In this document: positions 17,209 through 24,806 of the stretch, in pieces
How positions within the stretch are numbered: position 1 is the first letter of the stretch
Layout of the letters: the number at the start of each line of letters is the position of its first letter
Assembly (NCBI GenBank): GCA_937950315.1
Contig: CALFDU010000056.1
Coordinates: forward strand, 1 to 44,298
Length of the DNA: 44,298 nt
From: an uncultured Saprospiraceae bacterium
GTDB lineage: Bacteria; Bacteroidota; Bacteroidia; Chitinophagales; Saprospiraceae
Direction of reading: 5' to 3'
Notes under the pieces: model-generated
Seen by the model: the letters and a program-made list of their open reading frames with translations, nothing else
Database searches by the model: none
Told to the model about the DNA's origin: nothing
Made by a program: the position numbers and the translations under genes

Positions 17209-17616
17209 ATGTATAAACATAAATTTAATAAACGCGTAAGATATAGTGAGACAGATAAGATGGGCTTTTTGTATTATGGCAACTACCCAGCACTTTATGA
17301 GATTGGACGGGTCGAAATGATAAGATCACTGGGGTTAAGTTACCAGAAAATGGAAGATGAAATGGGTATCATGCTACCAGTTGTGAATCTTGAGGTTAGA
17401 TATTTATTACCAGCCTATTACGATGAAGAATTAGAGATACATACCATATTGGATGAAATGCCGGGAAAAATAATTTTATTTAGACACGAGGTATACAACC
17501 AAGAAAAGACCTTGATCAACAAAGCCACAGTCAAGCTGTTCTTTACCGACACCAAAACCAACAAACGAATATCAGCACCCAGTAGCATCACTGATGCATT
17601 AAAAGAATACTTTTAA
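17209..17616 (+). CDS. YbgC-type acyl-CoA thioesterase (4HBT)
   Basis: 135 residues from the ATG at 17209 (MYKHKFNKRVRYSETDKMGF). The frame extends upstream to 17122, but that part is not conserved-looking. The hotdog motif RYSETDKMGFLYYGNYPALYEIGR contains the catalytic Asp (here in ETDKMG) and the YYGNY helix typical of the Tol-Pal-associated YbgC and related 4-hydroxybenzoyl-CoA thioesterases. It hydrolyses short or medium acyl-CoA; the substrate is unknown. Its TAA overlaps the ATG of the YihY gene by one base (TAATG), so the two are coupled. Confidence 0.88.
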   Translation: MYKHKFNKRVRYSETDKMGFLYYGNYPALYEIGRVEMIRSLGLSYQKMEDEMGIMLPVVNLEVRYLLPAYYDEELEIHTILDEMPGKIILFRHEVYNQEKTLINKATVKLFFTDTKTNKRISAPSSITDALKEYF

Positions 17617-18536
17617 TGATGAACAACATAGAGTCATTACCAATAATCAAACAAGCACTGGATATATCCAAAAGGATAAAAGTTCCTGGCTTTAAAGGTA
17701 TGTCTGTGTATGAAGTAATTTCTTTTGTGGTCAATGAAGCATCAAAAGATGCCATTTATACAAGGGCCAACTCAGTGGCATTCAGTTTTTTCATGGCCAT
17801 TTTCCCTACTGTGATTTTCTTATTCACACTAATTCCATATTTACCTGGTACTCAGAATTTCATCCAAGTAATTAGCGATTCAACCCAAAATATACTTCCC
17901 AAAAATGCACATGACTACTTGTTTGAAGTAATAGACGGCGTTGCCAACACCAACAGAGGTGGGTTGCGTTCCTTAGGAGCCGTACTTGCTTTATTCTTTG
18001 CATCTTCTGGTATGCTGACATTGATGAATGGATTTGATAAAAACTATACGGTTTTTAAGAAAAGAGGATTTTTGCTAAAGAGGGTTATCGCTGTGTATCT
18101 CACAATCATGATGACTTTACTATTCCTTTTCTCTTTTGTACTGATCGTACTAGGCAAACAATTAATAGGTTTAGGGATAGAATATTTTGGAGTAGAAAAC
18201 TATGCATCGATTACATTTTTCATCGCAAGAATTCTAGGTATTGTGACTATTTTTTATCTAGGGATAACGCTTATTTATCGACTAGGTCCGTCACTTATTC
18301 GCAAGGTCCCATTTTGGAATCCGGGGGCGATATTGGCAACAAGCTTTTCATTGCTTTCTTCTTTTGGCTTTGCATTCTTTGTAAACAACTTTGGTAGATA
18401 CAATGAAATTTACGGTTCGATTGGTGCACTGATTGTTATCATGATTTGGTTACAGATCAATGCTTACATTATTGTAGTAGGATTTGAATTGAATGCGAGT
18501 GTGGCGGTGCATGAAGCGAGAAAGGTTGAAGGGTAA
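17616..18536 (+). CDS. YihY/BrkB-family inner-membrane protein
   Basis: 306 residues with about six membrane segments. Family features are the N-terminal ISFVVNEASKDAIYTRANSVAFSFFMAIFPTVIFLFTLIPYL, the SLGAVLALFFASSGMLTLMNGFDKNY region, and RKVPFWNPGAILATSFSLLSSFGFAFFVNNFGRYNEIYGSIGALIV near the end. Members were long called ribonuclease BN by mistake; they are membrane proteins, probably transport- or lipid-related, of uncertain activity. It begins within the stop of the thioesterase gene, suggesting a link between acyl-CoA hydrolysis and the membrane (inference). It converges with the cupin gene, 9 bases away. Confidence 0.92.
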   Translation: MMNNIESLPIIKQALDISKRIKVPGFKGMSVYEVISFVVNEASKDAIYTRANSVAFSFFMAIFPTVIFLFTLIPYLPGTQNFIQVISDSTQNILPKNAHDYLFEVIDGVANTNRGGLRSLGAVLALFFASSGMLTLMNGFDKNYTVFKKRGFLLKRVIAVYLTIMMTLLFLFSFVLIVLGKQLIGLGIEYFGVENYASITFFIARILGIVTIFYLGITLIYRLGPSLIRKVPFWNPGAILATSFSLLSSFGFAFFVNNFGRYNEIYGSIGALIVIMIWLQINAYIIVVGFELNASVAVHEARKVEG

Positions 18537-18545
18537 GAAAAAAAC

Positions 18546-18911
18546 TTAACTCAAATCGACATAACACTCCTGCGTAAAAGCTGGAACACATACACACAAA
18601 AAGACCAAATCTTCGTTACCAATATTGGCTATTCGTTGGGCCATTTCTGGTGGTATTCTTACTACGTCGCCTGCCACAACTTTTTGCTTAACCTTGTGAT
18701 CCAACTCTACTTCCCCTTTTCCAGAAAGAATGTAATACACCTCTGAGGTTCCAGTTAATTTGTGCAGTTGTGTGCTTACACCAGGCTCAACCCTTGCCCT
18801 TGCGATTGATTGAGTCGGATCGTCTGACTCATTCAAAATTTCGAGAATGGCACATTTCTCTTCGGTTTCAAACTCATCCTGCTCTTTGGGCGTCTTGATC
18901 AATAATTCCAT
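18546..18911 (-). CDS. Small cupin-domain protein
   Basis: 121 residues forming one cupin barrel. The first metal motif is partly kept (STQLHKLTGTSEVYYILSGKGEVEL, with His, Glu and Tyr), while the second, VVRIPPEMAQRIANIGNEDLVFLCVCVP, lacks the usual His (Gln at that position). Metal binding may therefore be incomplete and catalysis is uncertain. Such proteins are often sugar-phosphate isomerase-like or ligand-binding. Monocistronic, divergent from the M20 peptidase. Confidence 0.85.
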   Translation of the reverse strand: MELLIKTPKEQDEFETEEKCAILEILNESDDPTQSIARARVEPGVSTQLHKLTGTSEVYYILSGKGEVELDHKVKQKVVAGDVVRIPPEMAQRIANIGNEDLVFLCVCVPAFTQECYVDLS

Positions 18912-19005
18912 TATCTATTCTTTGGTTTCTAAAAGTAAGATAGTTTATGTAAATTAAACTTGCTTAAAAAACTTTTAGGCGATAAAAGATATAAAAACAA
19001 AACCA

Positions 19006-20301
19006 ATGAGATATACACTACTTGCTTTTCTAGCCATCCTGCTGTCATTTTCTTTAGAGGCGCAGAATTCGGAAATAGAAAAAACATTTGCCGATAAGGC
19101 AGATGAAATAAACGAAAAAGTTATTGAATGGAGACGCTACTTCCACGAAAATCCAGAGCTTTCCAATAGAGAATTTAATACCTCCAAAAAAATAGCAGAG
19201 CATCTGACCTCACTAGGAATGAAGGTAACAACAGGAGTTGCCAAAACAGGAGTTGTCGGAATCCTAGAAGGTGGGCAACCGGGACCAGTGATCGCATTAA
19301 GAGCAGACATAGATGGTCTGCCTGTAAAGGAAAGAACGCCGGTTGCCTTTGCTTCAAAAGCCAAGGGAACTTACCAAGGCAATGAAGTAGATGTGATGCA
19401 TGCTTGTGGACATGATACACACATTGCCATCTTGATGGGTGCCGCTCAAGTCTTATCAGAAATGAGAGAAGACATCAAAGGAACTGTGAAATTTATTTTT
19501 CAACCAGCGGAAGAAGGGGCACCTGAAGGCGAAGAAGGTGGTGCTGAGTTAATGGTAAAAGAAGATGTCATGAACAATCCGAAAGTGGATGTGATTTTTG
19601 GATTACACATAAACTCTCAGACTCCAATTGGGCAAATCAAGTTCAAGCCAGGGGCTACGATGGCATCTTCTGATTGGTTTACCATCAATGTCCAAGGAAA
19701 ACAGACACACGGTTCGCAACCTTGGTCTGGTGTTGATCCGATTGTTGTCAGCTCTCAGATTATTCAAGGGCTTCAGACGATTGTAAGTAGACAATCTAGA
19801 TTGACAGATGCTCCAGTGGTAATTACTGTTGGAATCATAAAAGCAGGTGTTAGAGCCAATATCATTCCCGAGTCTGCGTATATGGAAGGAACCATCAGAA
19901 CCTTGGATTCAGACATGCAGAAAGATGTACATGAAAAAATCAGAAGAACGGTGAAGCTCATTGCAGAAAGTGCAGGAGCGACAGCAACGGTTGATATCGA
20001 CACCAAAACCTTGGTTACGTTTAACGATCCTGATTTAACATATTTTGCAGTAGAAAGCTTGCAGAAGGTGGTGGGTGAAGACAATGTCGCATTATCGCCT
20101 TGGACAACGGGTGCAGAAGATTTCTCATATTATGGAGAACACGCGCCAGCTTTTTTCTTCTTTCTAGGTGGTATGACTCCAGGAGATGAAAATGCTGCTC
20201 CACACCATACACCGGATTTTAAAATTGATGATAGTGGATTGCACCATGGTGTAAAAGCATTTTGTCAACTGGTATTTGATTATGGGAATAAGAGTAACTA
20301 A
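19006..20301 (+). CDS. Exported M20-family amidohydrolase
   Basis: 431 residues with a signal peptide (MRYTLLAFLAILLSFSLEAQ), so it acts in the periplasm or outside. The metallopeptidase core matches the M20D group: RRYFHENPELSNREFNT-type start (WRRYFHENPELS, about 43), the metal site HACGHDTHIAILMGAAQVL near 130, the catalytic Glu pair in FQPAEEGAPEGEEGGA near 170, the dimerisation domain from about 200, and a final metal His in PHHTPDFKIDD. M20D enzymes remove acyl groups from amino acids (hippurate, N-acetyl or IAA conjugates) or split small peptides. It is followed directly by a perfect palindromic terminator. Confidence 0.93.
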   Translation: MRYTLLAFLAILLSFSLEAQNSEIEKTFADKADEINEKVIEWRRYFHENPELSNREFNTSKKIAEHLTSLGMKVTTGVAKTGVVGILEGGQPGPVIALRADIDGLPVKERTPVAFASKAKGTYQGNEVDVMHACGHDTHIAILMGAAQVLSEMREDIKGTVKFIFQPAEEGAPEGEEGGAELMVKEDVMNNPKVDVIFGLHINSQTPIGQIKFKPGATMASSDWFTINVQGKQTHGSQPWSGVDPIVVSSQIIQGLQTIVSRQSRLTDAPVVITVGIIKAGVRANIIPESAYMEGTIRTLDSDMQKDVHEKIRRTVKLIAESAGATATVDIDTKTLVTFNDPDLTYFAVESLQKVVGEDNVALSPWTTGAEDFSYYGEHAPAFFFFLGGMTPGDENAAPHHTPDFKIDDSGLHHGVKAFCQLVFDYGNKSN

Positions 20302-20344
20302 AAAAAGGGAATGATGAATCAATTGATTCATCATTCCCTTTTTT
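20301..20344. terminator. Perfect 44-base palindrome, bidirectional terminator
   Basis: Positions 20301-20344 are an exact inverted repeat centred between 20322 and 20323, opening with six A, then GGGAATGATGAATC, and ending with six T. It gives a long stem with an A-tract on one side and a T-tract on the other, so it should stop transcription from the M20 peptidase (plus) and from dapD (minus). The first A is also the last base of the peptidase stop codon. Confidence 0.9.
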
Positions 20345-20373
20345 AGCTATCGTTTTAATTCCCTCACACCAAC

Positions 20374-20386
20374 ATTTGCGCAAGCA
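20374..20386 (+). repeat. Intergenic copy of the 13-mer ATTTGCGNAAGCR
   Basis: ATTTGCGCAAGCA lies between the terminator and the dapD stop, outside any gene. It is one of 12 copies found by eye in this window; the others are at 807, 8922, 10567, 22930, 27199, 30010, 34194, 34470, 37675, 38754 and 43571. Because this copy does not encode protein, codon preference cannot explain it. Confidence 0.7.
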
Positions 20387-20400
20387 TAATAAACAAATAA

Positions 20401-21216
20401 CTATACAGCTACCGAATGATCACGCAATGCGTCATTCAATGACGTCTTCTTATCTGTGCTCTCTTTACGTGTCCCGATAATCAATGCGCAATTGACATTG
20501 TAACTACCTGCAGGAAAAGCCTTTGGATATGATCCTGGAATAACAACCGATCTTTCTGGAACTACTCCTTTGTAGGTAACAGGCTCACTTCCACTCACAT
20601 CAATAATATGAGTACTCTTGGTAAGTACAACACCAGCACCCAATACCGCCTCCTTCTTTACCACCACACCTTCTACTACAATCGCTCGCGAGCCAATAAA
20701 ACAATTGTCCTCAATGATCGTAGGTGTCGCTTGCAATGGTTCCAATACACCACCAATCCCTACACCACCAGAAAGGTGAACGTTGCGTCCGATCTGTGCA
20801 CATGACCCAACTGTAGCCCAAGTATCTACCATGGTTCCGGCACCAACCCATGCACCAATATTTACATAGCTCGGCATCATAATAACTCCTGACTCAAGAA
20901 AGGCTCCATGTCTTGCAATAGCATGCGGAACTACCCTAACGCCTTGCGACTTATAATCTTTTTTCAATGGTATCTTATCGTGAAATTCCAATGGACCACA
21001 TTCAATTGTTTCCATTTTTTGAATCGGAAAATACATGACAACCGCTTTCTTGACCCATTGATTCACTTGCCAGCCATCAGCAGTTGGTTCAGCCACCCTC
21101 AACTTTCCTTTGTCTAACAATTCCAAAACATCACGGACTGCTTTCTGAGATGAATTGCTTTCTAATAGAGTACGATCATCCCATGTTGCTTCGATGATAG
21201 TTTTTAATGCTTCCAT
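20401..21216 (-). CDS. dapD: 2,3,4,5-Tetrahydropyridine-2,6-dicarboxylate N-succinyltransferase
   Basis: 271 residues, full length. A short N-terminal helical domain (MEALKTIIEATWDDRTLLES) is followed by a left-handed beta-helix of hexapeptide repeats (about 100-230): GAFLESGVIMMPSYVNIGAW, GAGTMVDTWATVGSCAQIGR and NVHLSGGVGIGGVLEPLQA. PTIIEDNCFIGSRAIVVEGV then completes the signature of DapD. It transfers succinate from succinyl-CoA to the cyclic lysine precursor, so this organism uses the succinylase branch to diaminopimelate and lysine; diaminopimelate is also the peptidoglycan cross-linking residue. It follows the PAP2-like gene by 24 bases on the same strand. Confidence 0.97.
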   Translation of the reverse strand: MEALKTIIEATWDDRTLLESNSSQKAVRDVLELLDKGKLRVAEPTADGWQVNQWVKKAVVMYFPIQKMETIECGPLEFHDKIPLKKDYKSQGVRVVPHAIARHGAFLESGVIMMPSYVNIGAWVGAGTMVDTWATVGSCAQIGRNVHLSGGVGIGGVLEPLQATPTIIEDNCFIGSRAIVVEGVVVKKEAVLGAGVVLTKSTHIIDVSGSEPVTYKGVVPERSVVIPGSYPKAFPAGSYNVNCALIIGTRKESTDKKTSLNDALRDHSVAV

Positions 21217-21240
21217 TTTAAAATTTAATTAAACTGTCTT

Positions 21241-21900
21241 TTATAGGATAAATCTCATGGCTATCACCTGACCTATAAGTCCAACCAACAACCCTCCATA
21301 GACTTCTCTAGGGATATGAGCTCCCAAAATCAATCTTGAAGTAGCCACCAGTCCAGATATGAAAATCAATAATACGAGGATAAACATGAGATGTATGTTG
21401 TATTCTACCCCATTCCAAACAAATGAAGCAGCACCAAATCCAAAATTTTCGATGAGAATCAAATAACCGGCCAATAAACCGCCCATTCCAATCGTATGAA
21501 GGCTAATTTTCTCAATAATATTGATGACAAAGCCCATAAACAGGGATATCGTAGCTCCCAACATAAAACAGGTTAGAAATGGAGAAACTTGGTTAGAATT
21601 GATAAAATTGACCGTCAACCAGAGATAGCAAACCCCAATTATGATAAATGGACCGATCCGATCCGTTTTATTTTTCATATCCAACCCATCTATCATGCCC
21701 AAAAATCGCATCATAAGTACACCTACGATCGGTATTACTGCGCTGACCATGGCCATAGAAATAAAGAATATCCCTTGCTCGGTCTTGGAGTAATTGGCAA
21801 ATTGGAAGGGGTTAACGAGGAGTAGTAATCCATATGCATACGTCAATATGTATAGTGGATGAAAAACAAAGGAAATTAGATTAGCAAATATCTTTAACAT
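21241..21900 (-). CDS. PAP2-like membrane protein, atypical active site
   Basis: 219 residues, about six membrane segments. The loops resemble phosphatidic acid phosphatase type 2 motifs in degraded form: KNKTDRIGPF (compare Kx6RP), LHTIGM in place of PSGH, and SRLILGAHIPREVYGG matching SRx5HxxxD with Glu replacing Asp. The His of motif 3 and the Arg of motifs 1 and 3 are present, but the canonical Ser-Gly-His is not. It may be a divergent lipid phosphatase or a non-catalytic relative. It sits 24 bases upstream of dapD and has its own promoter-like element, divergent from the DUF4294 gene. Confidence 0.65.
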   Translation of the reverse strand: MLKIFANLISFVFHPLYILTYAYGLLLLVNPFQFANYSKTEQGIFFISMAMVSAVIPIVGVLMMRFLGMIDGLDMKNKTDRIGPFIIIGVCYLWLTVNFINSNQVSPFLTCFMLGATISLFMGFVINIIEKISLHTIGMGGLLAGYLILIENFGFGAASFVWNGVEYNIHLMFILVLLIFISGLVATSRLILGAHIPREVYGGLLVGLIGQVIAMRFIL

Positions 21901-21908
21901 AGAAATAG

Positions 21909-21936
21909 CAAAGTTAAACCATTTCAGTGCTTCAAA
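21909..21936 (-). promoter_or_regulatory. Bacteroidota promoter TTTG-N16-TAACTTTG
   Basis: On the minus strand TTTG (21933-21936) is followed after 16 bases by the exact -7 element TAACTTTG (21909-21916), 8 bases upstream of the PAP2-like start. Best two-box match seen in the window. Confidence 0.5.
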
Positions 21937-21972
21937 TAATTAAAGATTAAGAAAATTGCAACATTATAGATG

Positions 21973-21980
21973 TAACTTTG
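21973..21980 (+). promoter_or_regulatory. Bacteroidota -7 element (TAACTTTG), divergent
   Basis: Exact TAnnTTTG, 35 bases upstream of the DUF4294 start and facing away from the PAP2-like promoter. The TTG at 21956-21958 is only 14 bases upstream. Confidence 0.45.
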
Positions 21981-22015
21981 ATTTTGAAAATTGCGTTAAG
22001 AATATAAAGGTGATT

Positions 22016-22696
22016 ATGCGATTACTAACAACATTGATGGTTTTACTTGTTTCATGTGTAATGATGGGTCAAGATCCAGTATCTGAAGACCAGATTGCCG
22101 TAAAAGATACAGTTATCAGTACCTCCGACAACGATCTCAATATCTTTAAGACTGAGGTTCAAGGTCAGATCGTAACCGCCATGGTTACTGAAACTGGCGA
22201 TACTTTATACATGGCAGATCTTGCCGATGTAAGTATCACTTCGCTTCGCTCATTCAAAGACGATGCAGATTATCGCAAATATGTCCGTTTTAAGCATTAC
22301 GCTGCTGTAGTATATCCATACGCCAAAGAAGCAATCCGTATTTTTAGAGAGACCGAATATGCTACCAAGAATCTCTCAAAGAGAAAAAGGAAAAAGGCCA
22401 TTAAGAAGTTGGAAGAGGAATTGCGCGCTGAATTTGAAGGACCACTAACCAAAATGACCAAACTACAAGGCAAGATTATGATTAAGATGATCGAGCGAGA
22501 ACTTGACAAACCAATGTATGATCTTATTGCAGGACTAAGAGGTTCATTTACGGCATTCTACTGGCATAACTTTGCCAAGTTATACAGTTACGATTTAAAG
22601 GAAGGATACAACGAAGGAGATTATGAAATTCTTGATGCAGTACTTCAAGATTTTGACATATCTTACAGAATCGAACAAGATAATATAAACAACTAG
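22016..22696 (+). CDS. DUF4294 exported protein
   Basis: 226 residues from the ATG at 22016 (MRLLTTLMVLLVSCVMMGQD), chosen because it gives a clean signal peptide; the frame runs back to 21956 but crosses the promoter. The DUF4294 domain covers about 70-215 with RKYVRFKHYAAVVYPYAKEAI, FRETEYATKNLSKRKRKKAIK, and the LTKMTKLQGKIMIKMIERE and GLRGSFTAFYWHNFAKLY motifs. It is found throughout Bacteroidota without a known function and is probably periplasmic. The next gene, mvaD, begins 3 bases after the stop, which suggests co-transcription but not necessarily common function. Confidence 0.9.
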   Translation: MRLLTTLMVLLVSCVMMGQDPVSEDQIAVKDTVISTSDNDLNIFKTEVQGQIVTAMVTETGDTLYMADLADVSITSLRSFKDDADYRKYVRFKHYAAVVYPYAKEAIRIFRETEYATKNLSKRKRKKAIKKLEEELRAEFEGPLTKMTKLQGKIMIKMIERELDKPMYDLIAGLRGSFTAFYWHNFAKLYSYDLKEGYNEGDYEILDAVLQDFDISYRIEQDNINN

Positions 22697-22699
22697 TCT

Positions 22700-23761
22700 T
22701 TGGAAATTCAGTCTTTTGTCGGTTATACTGGCAACATAAAATGGGAAAGTCCTTCTAATATTGCATTGGTTAAGTATTGGGGAAAATATGGACGTCAATA
22801 TCCTCGCAACGCATCCATCAGTTTCACGCTCAATAACGCCAAGTCTATCACGACTTGTAACTATGAGGTTCTACAGAAGTCGCAAGAGGAAATACAATTA
22901 GATTTTACATTTGAAGGGAAGCAGAATGATGCTTTCGCAAATAAGATTAAAAAGTTCTTTGCCTCTATCAATGATGTTTTTCCGTGGATCCATCAGGTGA
23001 AGTTTGTCATTGAAAGTAAAAATACATTTCCTCATTCAACTGGAATAGCTTCTTCTGCTTCTGCAATGTCTGCACTGGCTTTATGCTTGTGTAGCATACA
23101 TGAAAAACTTGGCTATGAAGGACATGACTTTTTCCAATTGGCATCAACTGTTTCAAGATTAGGAAGTGGTAGTGCTTCTCGCTCTGTGTATCCTGGACTT
23201 GCCTTATGGGGAGAACATGCAGAGATTAATGGAAGCAGTAATGACTATGCAATTCCATATGGAGACAAAGTCGCTGACGTCTTCAAAAATTATCATGATG
23301 ATATCCTAATCGTGAGTAAAACCGAAAAATCAGTTTCATCAACAGCTGGTCATGCCCTTATGGAATCAAATCCATATTCGCAAAGTAGATATAAAAGTGC
23401 CAATGAAAATTTGAGCGCACTGCTGAAAAGTATGGCAGAAGGAAATCTAACAGATTTTATCGATTTGGTAGAAAGAGAGGCACTCACCTTGCATGCGCAG
23501 ATGATGTGCTCTACTCCATCATTCATCTTGATGGAACCGAATACACTAAAAATGATAAAGCGCATTCAATCCTTCAGAGCAGAAACCAAAGTTCCGGTCT
23601 GTTTCACCCTTGATGCTGGTCCCAACATACACTTATTATATCCCCATGAATACAAAGACCAAGTAAATACCTTGATTTCTGAAAGGCTTATCAGTCTGAC
23701 TGAAAATGGTGCTATAATAAAAGATTTGGTAGGTCAGGGACCAAAAAATGAGGCTATCTAG
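22700..23761 (+). CDS. mvaD: Diphosphomevalonate decarboxylase
   Basis: 353 residues, GHMP kinase fold. It starts at TTG 22700, the only start that includes the whole conserved N-terminus. Signatures: SPSNIALVKYWGKYG near 18, ATP loop HSTGIASSASAMSALALCL near 113, SRLGSGSASRSVYPGLALWG near 150, and FTLDAGPNIHLLYP near 300 with the catalytic Asp. It converts mevalonate 5-diphosphate to isopentenyl diphosphate using ATP, the last step of the mevalonate route. Other mevalonate genes are not in the window. It contains one 13-mer repeat copy (22930-22942). Confidence 0.95.
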   Translation: MEIQSFVGYTGNIKWESPSNIALVKYWGKYGRQYPRNASISFTLNNAKSITTCNYEVLQKSQEEIQLDFTFEGKQNDAFANKIKKFFASINDVFPWIHQVKFVIESKNTFPHSTGIASSASAMSALALCLCSIHEKLGYEGHDFFQLASTVSRLGSGSASRSVYPGLALWGEHAEINGSSNDYAIPYGDKVADVFKNYHDDILIVSKTEKSVSSTAGHALMESNPYSQSRYKSANENLSALLKSMAEGNLTDFIDLVEREALTLHAQMMCSTPSFILMEPNTLKMIKRIQSFRAETKVPVCFTLDAGPNIHLLYPHEYKDQVNTLISERLISLTENGAIIKDLVGQGPKNEAI

Positions 23762-23949
23762 GCACAATTTGCTTATTGATGCGTTATCATTTTAACTTCT
23801 ATTTAATGTTTGATCACTTTTGCAAAAATCATAAGTAGCCAATAAGAACGTTGATATTATAAATATTTATATAAATAGTATCAGTAGAAACCCTTAGGCA
23901 ACTTTGAACTTTTAGGCTTAAATTAGTATCACACTTAGAATCACAACTC

Positions 23950-24753
23950 ATGAGAATATCATTAAAACTTGGAGTCTTGGCTTTAGTCCTTCTTACACTC
24001 TCCTCGTGTGTATCAAAGAAAAATTTTCTCGCTCTTCAGAGTGAAAAAGACGAGTTGGCCACCAATATCGAACGGATGCGCATTGATCTGCAGTCACAGA
24101 TTACTGAGCTCAAGGAGGAAAATGTAACACTTAATCAAGAAAAAGAAAATCTAAATGAAAATTTGGTAAACCTAGAAACTCAATTAACTGACACAGAAGA
24201 AAAAGTAAAAGAAGTTGAGTTTAACCTAAAAGAAAAGCAATATCAAATATCACAATTGTGGAATGAAATGGATGCTGCTTTTACCGGTGTAGAAGAAGCG
24301 ATGACCACCAGTAATGAAAGAATAAAAGAACTTGAAAATTTCTTATACCTAGATTTGGATGAAGTTCCAGGATTTGAATCAGGATCGGATTCTGTCAATG
24401 CTGACGATACCGAAACGCTAAAGAAAATTGCCGCTATGCTCCTTGAGAATCCTGCCGTTACCATGGTTATCGAAGGCCACACTGACAGCAGACCAACCAA
24501 GAGTGATAAATATAGAGACAACTGGGATTTATCAGTTTCAAGAGCTACACAAATTGTTAGAAAACTAGTAGAACTTGGTGTAAATCCTAAGCAGTTGATC
24601 GCCTCTGGCCGAGGTGAATATATGCCAAAGGTTTCCAATGATGAAAACGATCCTGAGGCACAAGAAGCCAACAGAAGGACTGAGTTCATCATCGTCCCAA
24701 ATATTGGTAAAATCTACAAGGTTTACAAAAACCGTAAACAACAAAACCCTTAG
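23950..24753 (+). CDS. OmpA-family lipoprotein with coiled coil
   Basis: 267 residues: a lipoprotein signal (MRISLKLGVLALVLLTLSSC, Cys20), a coiled coil from about 27 to 115 (LQSEKDELATNIERMRIDLQ, EENVTLNQEKENLNENLVNL), and an OmpA peptidoglycan-binding domain (about 135-255). The key residues are seen in MVIEGHTDSRPT, WDLSVSRATQIVRKL and EANRRTEFIIV. It should tether the outer membrane to peptidoglycan across a rigid helical spacer. The C-terminus ends in a basic tail (YKVYKNRKQQNP). No clear TAnnTTTG element in the 188 bases upstream (23762-23949), which otherwise hold nothing I recognise. Confidence 0.92.
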   Translation: MRISLKLGVLALVLLTLSSCVSKKNFLALQSEKDELATNIERMRIDLQSQITELKEENVTLNQEKENLNENLVNLETQLTDTEEKVKEVEFNLKEKQYQISQLWNEMDAAFTGVEEAMTTSNERIKELENFLYLDLDEVPGFESGSDSVNADDTETLKKIAAMLLENPAVTMVIEGHTDSRPTKSDKYRDNWDLSVSRATQIVRKLVELGVNPKQLIASGRGEYMPKVSNDENDPEAQEANRRTEFIIVPNIGKIYKVYKNRKQQNP

Positions 24754-24806
24754 GATTATAAGGCCTAAGAACAGAACCTCAAAAAACAAAGATTAAGTAC
24801 TAGACA

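Noticed and set aside
24243-24692. 149-residue minus-strand frame inside the OmpA lipoprotein gene
   Set aside because: Shadow of the coding frame; Ser-rich, with no domain.
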